9,906 nucleotides of DNA from Paracoccaceae bacterium (GTDB lineage: Bacteria; Pseudomonadota; Alphaproteobacteria; Rhodobacterales; Rhodobacteraceae), in assembly GCA_015485015.1 (NCBI GenBank), contig WFUK01000241.1, forward strand, positions 1 through 9,906, read 5' to 3'. Of the stretch, positions 4,826-9,906 are shown piece by piece. Both the position numbers and the translations under genes were made by a program. Under the pieces are notes generated by a model. It saw only the letters and a program-made list of their open reading frames with translations, was not told the DNA's origin and did not search any database. Within the stretch, counting starts at the first letter, position 1, and each line of letters opens with the position of its first letter.

Positions 4826-7800
4826 CTAACTGGTCAAAATACTGGGACCATGTATCTCGGCCTCCCAAATAATATCCACCGCTTTGGTTTTGCGCGCCCG
4901 TTTGCGCAGGCGGCGGTCTTCGGCGATTTGGCTGCGGCGTTTCACGATCGAGGCCAGCCCGCCAAGGGTGCCATAAGCGCCTTTCGAGATCCAGATTGGC
5001 AGCGAGAGCAGGGCGGGGGTAACCACCAGCGTCAGCACCGTTGCGATCCCGAGGCCGAATACCACGGCGGTGGCGAGCTGCTTCCACCACAGCGCGGTCG
5101 GGGCGTCGATGCTATAGCCGCCATTGATGAAATCCAGCGACAGGCCAAACATCATCGGGGCCAAGCCCGCCATGGTGGTAATCGTGGTCAGCAGCACCGG
5201 GCGAATACGGGCCTCGGCGGTGCGGGTGATGGCCTCCAGGCTTGGCAGGTAGCGCTTGAATTCATCATAGGTATCGATCAGCACAATGTTGTTATTCACC
5301 ACAATCCCCGCCAGCGCCACCACGCCGGTGCCGGTCATGATAAAGCTGAAAGCCTGCCCCATTACCAGCATGCCGATCAGCACCCCCGTGGTGGAAAGCA
5401 CCACGGCCAGTAGCACCAGCACCGAATTATAAAACGAATTGAATTGCGCCAGAAGGATCACAAACATCAAGCCAAGCGCGCCCAGAAAGGCCGAGCCAAG
5501 GAAGGCGGCGGTTTCGGCTTGCTCTTCGGTATCGCCGGTGAAAACCCAGGTTATGCTATCGGGCAGCTCGGCCTCGGTTTCCAGCCATTCGATCAGCTTT
5601 GTGGTCTCGTCATTGGCATTTGTGCCTTCGCTCACCCCAGCCAACACCCTGAAAAAACGAGATTTATCGACGCGGTTTATCTGCCCGAGCTTGGGCACCG
5701 GCGTGCGGGTTACGAAATTCGCCAAAGGCACAAGCGCTTGCGGGGTGCGCACGCGCAGGGTGTCGAGCGTGGAAAGCAGGCGGTCGTCTTCGGGAAAGCG
5801 CACGCGGATATCTATTTCATCATCCGAGCTATCGGTGCGCATAGAGCCGATGGTCAGGCCCCGCGTCACGAGCTGCACCATGCCGCCAACCGAGGCGACA
5901 TCGGTGCCAAAGCGTCCGGCTTCTTCCACATCCACATCCAGCTGCCAATCAATGCCGGGCAGGGGCAGGGTGTCTTCCACATCCACCAGCTCGGGCAGCG
6001 AGCTGAAATAGGTGTTGATATAGCGGGTGGTGGCCACCAGCTCCTCCCAGTTATCGCCCGAGATTTGCAGATTGATCGCTTTGGCGGCGGCGGGCCCCAT
6101 GCTTTGCTCGATGATCTGGGCGCGGATGCCCGGAATGGCAGAAAGGGCCTCATTCAGTTCGGCGATGATGATCTTGCCCTTGCGGCGCTGGTCCCACGGG
6201 GCCAGCTCGATCTGGATTTCGCCGATGGTATCGATGGGCTTTACCGCGCCACCGGAATTGGTATTCAGCCCGCCATTGCCCGCAAAGGCAAAGACATAAT
6301 CCACGCCGGGAACCGCAGCGATCGCGGCTTCGGCTTGCTGCACCAAACGATCCTTTTCGAGGATGGAAAGATTGCCGCGCGCCTGCACATAGGCCACCGC
6401 CCGCTCTGGCTCGGTTTCAACAAAAAACTCCATGCCGTTATTGTTTTCGCTGAATATCGTAAACACGGTAAATACAAAAAATCCGACCAGCCCGATGGTG
6501 ACCAGCGGCATGACGGGATTGCCGGATATAAAATGGATCACACGGCCAAACATCGTGCGCTTATAGCCCGCTTTTTCGACCTTTTCGCGCTTGATACGCT
6601 TGAGGCTGCCCATAAAGATCGCGATCAGCATTGCGCCGAGCGAAAAGCCGATCCCGCCGCCAAGCGCCTCGCCGCGCAGGCCGAAAATTACGGATTGAAA
6701 GGTGAACGCCAAGGCGAAAGCCAATAGCGCAAGCCGCAATAACCAATGGAAATGCGCCCGCAAAAAGGCTGAAATGGCATCCATCACCTTGGCGATCCGC
6801 CCCACAACCCCGCCCACAACCGGCAGATAAACCAGCGCGACCAATAGCGAGGCCGATAGCACGATGATAATCGTAACCGGCAGCTTGGCCATAAATTGCC
6901 CCGCCACCCCCGGCCAGAAAAGAAACGGCAGGAACGCGCAAAGCGTGGTGCCGGTGGAGGAGATAATCGGCCAGAACATCCGCTTGGCCGCCATGCCATA
7001 AGCCTTCATCGGGCCAATGCCTTCGGAGACCTTTTTATCGGCATATTCCACCACCACAATCGCGCCATCCACCAGCATCCCCACCGCCAAAATCAGCCCG
7101 AACATCACAATATTGGAAATCGCGATATCCATCACGGCCAGTATCGCAAAGGTCAGCAAAAACGAGGTCGGGATGGCAAAGCCCACCAGCAAGCTGGAGC
7201 GCACCCCGAGGCTGGCCAGTACCACAATCATCACCAGCGCAATCGCTGTCAGCACCGAGGCCAGCAGCTGGTTCACCATGTTATTCACTTGAGTCGAGTT
7301 ATCGAGCGAAAAATTCACCTCAACCGCTTGCCGCAAATCCTCGGGCCATTTTTCCAGCTCGGCAGCCAGCGTTTCGCGCACCATGGCCACCGTGTCGATC
7401 ACATTATAGCCTTTGCGCTTCACCACTTGCAGCGCCACCGTGTCCTCGCCATTAAAGCGCGCGGTGCCTTGGCGGTCTTCAAAGGTCAGCCGGATGTCGG
7501 CAATATCCCCCAGTGTGATTACCCGATCACCGTTTCGCTTGATCGGCAGGGAATAGACATCCTGCACCCGATTAAAGGCCGAGGGAATCTTGATGGAATA
7601 GGCGCCGGTGCCAAGCTCGACCTCGCCCGCCGCGATCAGCTGGTTGTTGTTATTCACCGCATTGATCAATTCTCCCGCGGTCACGTTATAGGCTTCGAGC
7701 TTTAGCGGGTCGATCAGCACTTCCATCATTTCATTGCGCTGTCCGGCAATGCCGACCTCCAGAATAGGCGCGAGGGCCTCAAGCGAGGTTTGCAGGTCTT

Positions 7801-8272
7801 TTGCCACTTGCAGCAGCTTGCGCTCCGGCACCGCGCCCGAAAGCGCGACGATAATGATGGGGAATTCCGAAAAGTTGATCTCGTTGATCGAAGTGCTGGC
7901 AATGCCGTCGGGCATATTGTTTTCAGCATCGCTGAGCTGGGTGCGCACATCCGCCAAGGTGGCCGATTTATCCCAGCCGAATTCGAATTCCAGCGCGATG
8001 CCGCCAAAGCCTTCCGCCGCCGTGGCCGACATGGTTTTAAGCCCCGATACCCCGCTCATAGCGGCTTCAAGCGGCTTTACGATCAGGCGCTCGGAATCCT
8101 CGGCCGAAATGCCCGGATAAACCACGGTGACAAACAATGCCGGAATATCGATATCCGGTGCGCCTTCTTTGGGCAGCGTGGTATAGGCATAGCCGCCCGC
8201 AATGATCGACAGGATAATAAAGGCCAGCACCATGCGGGCGCGGCCCAGCGCCCAATCAACGATACCGATCAT
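4826..8272 (-). CDS. RND-family efflux permease (HAE1-like), inner membrane
   Basis: 1148 residues from the ATG at 8270–8272, which overlaps the stop of the membrane-fusion gene (ATGA). An upstream in-frame start at 8374 would lie inside that gene and is rejected. The protein has the RND plan: TM1 at about 12–30; a porter domain with FVTVVYPG (47–54) and INEINFSEFPIIIVALSG (129–146); a TM2–TM6 cluster at about 335–490; TM7 at about 587–607; a second porter half; and TM8–TM12 at about 925–1095. TM4 carries GMLVDGAIVVVEY with D402, but a Gly where AcrB has its second Asp. TM10 has VVNNNIVLID, with Asn where AcrB has Lys940, as in many distant RND pumps. Two additional hydrophobic segments (about 509–531 and 538–555) lie between TM6 and TM7, making it about 100 residues longer than AcrB. 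It should export small molecules by proton antiport with the adjacent membrane-fusion protein; the substrate is unknown. Its last ten residues (EIHGPSILTS) lie beyond the 35-bp inverted repeat and may not be the ancestral tail. Confidence 0.93.
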   Translation of the reverse strand: MIGIVDWALGRARMVLAFIILSIIAGGYAYTTLPKEGAPDIDIPALFVTVVYPGISAEDSERLIVKPLEAAMSGVSGLKTMSATAAEGFGGIALEFEFGWDKSATLADVRTQLSDAENNMPDGIASTSINEINFSEFPIIIVALSGAVPERKLLQVAKDLQTSLEALAPILEVGIAGQRNEMMEVLIDPLKLEAYNVTAGELINAVNNNNQLIAAGEVELGTGAYSIKIPSAFNRVQDVYSLPIKRNGDRVITLGDIADIRLTFEDRQGTARFNGEDTVALQVVKRKGYNVIDTVAMVRETLAAELEKWPEDLRQAVEVNFSLDNSTQVNNMVNQLLASVLTAIALVMIVVLASLGVRSSLLVGFAIPTSFLLTFAILAVMDIAISNIVMFGLILAVGMLVDGAIVVVEYADKKVSEGIGPMKAYGMAAKRMFWPIISSTGTTLCAFLPFLFWPGVAGQFMAKLPVTIIIVLSASLLVALVYLPVVGGVVGRIAKVMDAISAFLRAHFHWLLRLALLAFALAFTFQSVIFGLRGEALGGGIGFSLGAMLIAIFMGSLKRIKREKVEKAGYKRTMFGRVIHFISGNPVMPLVTIGLVGFFVFTVFTIFSENNNGMEFFVETEPERAVAYVQARGNLSILEKDRLVQQAEAAIAAVPGVDYVFAFAGNGGLNTNSGGAVKPIDTIGEIQIELAPWDQRRKGKIIIAELNEALSAIPGIRAQIIEQSMGPAAAKAINLQISGDNWEELVATTRYINTYFSSLPELVDVEDTLPLPGIDWQLDVDVEEAGRFGTDVASVGGMVQLVTRGLTIGSMRTDSSDDEIDIRVRFPEDDRLLSTLDTLRVRTPQALVPLANFVTRTPVPKLGQINRVDKSRFFRVLAGVSEGTNANDETTKLIEWLETEAELPDSITWVFTGDTEEQAETAAFLGSAFLGALGLMFVILLAQFNSFYNSVLVLLAVVLSTTGVLIGMLVMGQAFSFIMTGTGVVALAGIVVNNNIVLIDTYDEFKRYLPSLEAITRTAEARIRPVLLTTITTMAGLAPMMFGLSLDFINGGYSIDAPTALWWKQLATAVVFGLGIATVLTLVVTPALLSLPIWISKGAYGTLGGLASIVKRRSQIAEDRRLRKRARKTKAVDIIWEAEIHGPSILTS
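4859..4893 (-). repeat. 35-bp inverted repeat, right arm (inside the RND 3' end)
   Basis: Reverse complement of 3984–4018 with two mismatches (4874 and 4878). In the RND frame it encodes the AKTKAVDIIWEA-type segment just before the last ten codons. With the left arm it bounds an interior of 840 bp (4019–4858) that holds the orphan RND tail, terminator, lipoprotein gene and IS remnant. Confidence 0.85.
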
Positions 8273-9360
8273 GGCTGGTCCGCCTCGCGGGTGACAGAGA
8301 TCGCCCGGCCATCCACCACATATTCCTGTCCGGTCACAATGACATTGACCTCGTTTGGCAGCCCCGATAGCCAAAAGCCCTCCGGCGTATCGCGCACAAT
8401 CCGCACCGGCACAAAGCGCGCCACATTGTTATCATCAATCCGCACGCCCAGGATGCCTTCGTTATTCAAGGTCAGCACATGCTGGGGCAGCAGATGCGCC
8501 TTTTCACCGGCATAGGCGATGCCGATCTCGGCGGATTGCCCGTCCCGAATGCCAAGATCGGCGTTATCTACCGTTACCTCCAGCCGAAAGGTGCGGGTCA
8601 GCGGATCGGCCGAGCGGGCGATAAAGGTCACCTTGCCGACCACCTCGCGCCCCGAAAGCAGCCGCGCGCCCGCCAGCTGCCCGACCTCCAGATTAAGGAT
8701 GTCGATTTCCGGCACATAGCCCACCAGTTTGATTTTATCGAGCGCCAGAATGGAGGCGCATAAGCCGCCGGGCTGCAATAGCGAGCCGATTTCGGCACTA
8801 TCGTTTTCCAGCACCCCGGCAAAGGGCGCGCGGATTTTGAGCTGGGTCAGCGTGCGCTCCACGCTTAGCACCCGCGCCCGCGCGCTTTCCAGCGCCGCCG
8901 AGGCGGAGATCGCGCTGTTTTCCGCGCCAAAGCCGCTTTGCGCCAGTCTGGAGGCCACATTCTCGTTGGCTTGCGCATTGGCCAGCGCCGCCCGCGCTTC
9001 GGCCATCTGGGCTTCCAGCACGCCCGGATCCAGCTCGCATAGCACCTGACCGCTTTCAATCGCGGTGCCGCTGGGCAAAGGCTGCGAAATCACCCTGCCA
9101 GAGGTTTCGGCCCGCATATCGATTTTGCGCGCCGCCTGCGTTGTGCCGCGCAGCACGATGCCCGATTGCACCTCGCGCGCAACGCTGTAGCGGGTCACGA
9201 CCGGCACAGCGGAATTACCGCTTTCGCTAGCGCTGGTCTCCTCCGTTTCGGGGCTGGCTGTATCGGCTCCGGCATAGGCCAGCAGCGCATCGCGCTCCAT
9301 CACCATGGCATAAATAAAGGCACTCACCAAAAAGGCGGTTAGCAGGTGGAGAATTTTCAT
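8269..9360 (-). CDS. RND efflux membrane-fusion (periplasmic adaptor) protein
   Basis: 363 residues from the ATG at 9358–9360, which has GGAG 9 nt upstream. An earlier in-frame start at 9390 adds an unlikely proline-rich leader. Residues 4–20 form a single hydrophobic segment with no lipobox Cys, so the protein is probably anchored by an uncleaved N-terminal helix. A low-complexity Ser/Glu/Thr linker follows at about 33–50. The lipoyl/barrel-sandwich halves are at about 85–112 (AETSGRVISQPLPSGTAIESGQVLCELD) and 174–200 (LKIRAPFAGVLENDSAEIGSLLQPG), flanking an alpha-helical hairpin rich in Ala, Glu and Gln (113–172). Beta-barrel and membrane-proximal domains follow (about 205–360, with DPLTRTFRLEV at 252–262). 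It links the RND permease to an outer-membrane channel. It is the first gene of the operon and overlaps the permease gene by 4 bp. Confidence 0.92.
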   Translation of the reverse strand: MKILHLLTAFLVSAFIYAMVMERDALLAYAGADTASPETEETSASESGNSAVPVVTRYSVAREVQSGIVLRGTTQAARKIDMRAETSGRVISQPLPSGTAIESGQVLCELDPGVLEAQMAEARAALANAQANENVASRLAQSGFGAENSAISASAALESARARVLSVERTLTQLKIRAPFAGVLENDSAEIGSLLQPGGLCASILALDKIKLVGYVPEIDILNLEVGQLAGARLLSGREVVGKVTFIARSADPLTRTFRLEVTVDNADLGIRDGQSAEIGIAYAGEKAHLLPQHVLTLNNEGILGVRIDDNNVARFVPVRIVRDTPEGFWLSGLPNEVNVIVTGQEYVVDGRAISVTREADQP

Positions 9361-9391
9361 CGGTCTCGGCTCCGGAGGTTTCGCAGGCAAT

Positions 9392-9409
9392 GCCGCATTA
9401 TATTGCGGT
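9392..9409. promoter_or_regulatory. Hyphenated palindrome over the likely -10 box of the efflux operon
   Basis: CCGCA (9393–9397) and TGCGG (9404–9408) flank TTATAT. On the minus strand this region contains TATAAT (9397–9402), a perfect -10 hexamer about 37 nt upstream of the ATG at 9360. No good -35 box is present at 16–18 nt, which suggests a weak or activated promoter. A repressor bound here would block transcription. On the plus strand the same hairpin is followed by TTTTT and could instead act as a weak terminator. Confidence 0.35.
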
Positions 9410-9494
9410 TTTTAGCTAAATATGCCCATGGGCCAGCCTTCACAAGACCAGCCGGTCCAATTTCGCGTATTCCCGCAAGGATTATCCTTTGTCT

Positions 9495-9523
9495 TTGCAT
9501 ACCTTTGCCAGACAGGCTAAGTT
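9495..9523 (+). promoter_or_regulatory. Candidate promoter of the TPR-like protein gene
   Basis: TTGCAT (9495–9500), a 17-nt spacer, TAAGTT (9518–9523), about 29 nt before the TTG start at 9552. Moderate matches to sigma-70 boxes. Confidence 0.35.
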
Positions 9524-9551
9524 GCGCGGAAAGTTTTGCAGGAGAGATAGG

Positions 9552-9906
9552 TTGAGCGAATCGGATTCATTTATTGACGAGGTTACCGACGAGCTGCGTC
9601 GGGACCGGCTTTTCAGGCTTTATAAGAAATATTCATGGGTGCTGGTGCTTGCCGTTTTGGGAATTGTGGGCGGCACCGCCTATAATGAATGGAATAAATC
9701 CCAAAGCGAAAAGCAGGCACGGCTGACCGGCGATGTGATGCTGGCCGCGCTGGCCGCCCAGGATACCGCCGCATTGGAAACACTGGCAGCGCAGGATAGC
9801 GGCGTGGCGGTGATTGCCAAATTGCAAATGGCCAATCTGCAAGAAGCGGGTGGCGATCTGTCCGCCGCGCTGGAAACCCTGCGGCAAATCACGCTCGATA
9901 TGGATG
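9552..9906 (+). CDS. Membrane-anchored tetratricopeptide-like protein (YfgM/TPR_21 type), 3' partial
   Basis: The frame starts at TTG 9552–9554, supported by AGGAG 7 nt upstream (9540–9544), and runs off the right edge after 118 codons. The N-terminus is SESDSFIDEVTDELRRDRLF, a charged cytoplasmic stretch. One transmembrane segment follows (about residues 29–44, WVLVLAVLGIVGGTAY), then an Ala-, Leu- and Gln-rich helical region (from about 55) typical of TPR-like repeats. This layout matches the YfgM-like family, whose E. coli member works with SecYEG and periplasmic chaperones. In alphaproteobacteria such genes often precede bamB-like and der genes, but nothing downstream is visible here to confirm it. 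It is transcribed divergently from the efflux operon across a gap of about 190 bp. Confidence 0.75.
   Translation, partial: MSESDSFIDEVTDELRRDRLFRLYKKYSWVLVLAVLGIVGGTAYNEWNKSQSEKQARLTGDVMLAALAAQDTAALETLAAQDSGVAVIAKLQMANLQEAGGDLSAALETLRQITLDMD

Noticed and set aside
5444..6727. Plus-strand open frame of 427 codons
   Set aside because: It lies fully antisense to the RND permease. The composition is His-, Gln- and Arg-rich with no recognisable domain, as expected for a mirror frame of a GC-rich gene.
6896..7705. Plus-strand open frame of 269 codons
   Set aside because: Antisense shadow of the RND permease, His/Gln-rich, no domain.
8273..8374. Longer N-terminus of the RND permease
   Set aside because: The extra residues would be encoded inside the adaptor gene in another frame, look non-natural, and precede the normal RND TM1 start at MIGIVDWALGRARM.
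7790..8515. Plus-strand open frame of 241 codons across the RND/adaptor junction
   Set aside because: It is antisense to two well-supported overlapping genes and has no family features.
1..9906. CRISPR arrays, toxin–antitoxin pairs, riboswitches
   Set aside because: No regularly spaced repeats, no recognisable toxin–antitoxin proteins and no riboswitch-like conserved leader were found on either strand.

Overview
The window looks like a chromosomal stretch of an alphaproteobacterium, probably Rhodobacterales-like. This is inferred from the moderately GC-rich, compact layout, the DUF3131 protein, the YqaA–DsbB pair and a membrane-anchored TPR-like protein of the YfgM/TPR_21 type. No rRNA or other taxonomic marker is present, so the assignment is a judgement from protein style.

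Left part (1–2350): a DUF3131 protein enters from the left edge and is split by an apparent frameshift at about 1141–1148. It converges tail to tail with a lysozyme-like gene (1421–1960, minus), and both stop codons lie inside one CTAG. Next come an intergenic region with a promoter-like pair and a perfect 16-bp palindrome, then tRNA-Tyr(GTA) on the minus strand with its own promoter.

Middle (2349–3660): dsbB and a YqaA-family membrane protein gene form a two-gene minus-strand operon with a 4-bp ATGA overlap. A plus-strand tRNA-Leu(CAA) follows.

Scar region (3661–4860): directly 3' of tRNA-Leu lies a truncated tyrosine integrase (DUF4102-type N-terminus) preceded by a cluster of short repeats, as expected for the left end of a decayed integrative element. 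After it come a misplaced copy of the 3' end of the RND gene with a bidirectional terminator, a small lipoprotein gene, and the right end of an IS3-family element. The misplaced RND tail and the real RND 3' end are 35-bp inverted repeats (33/35 identical) bounding about 840 bp. Flipping the segment on paper would give the RND gene a different 10-residue tail, a terminator, and a convergent lipoprotein neighbour. This is the most interesting feature of the window.

Right part (4826–9906): a minus-strand operon encodes a membrane-fusion protein and a large RND permease (4-bp overlap), which together would form an inner-membrane efflux assembly. No outer-membrane factor gene is in the window. The RND protein has two extra hydrophobic segments in its middle. 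Divergent from it, a TPR-like membrane protein gene starts at a TTG and runs off the right edge.
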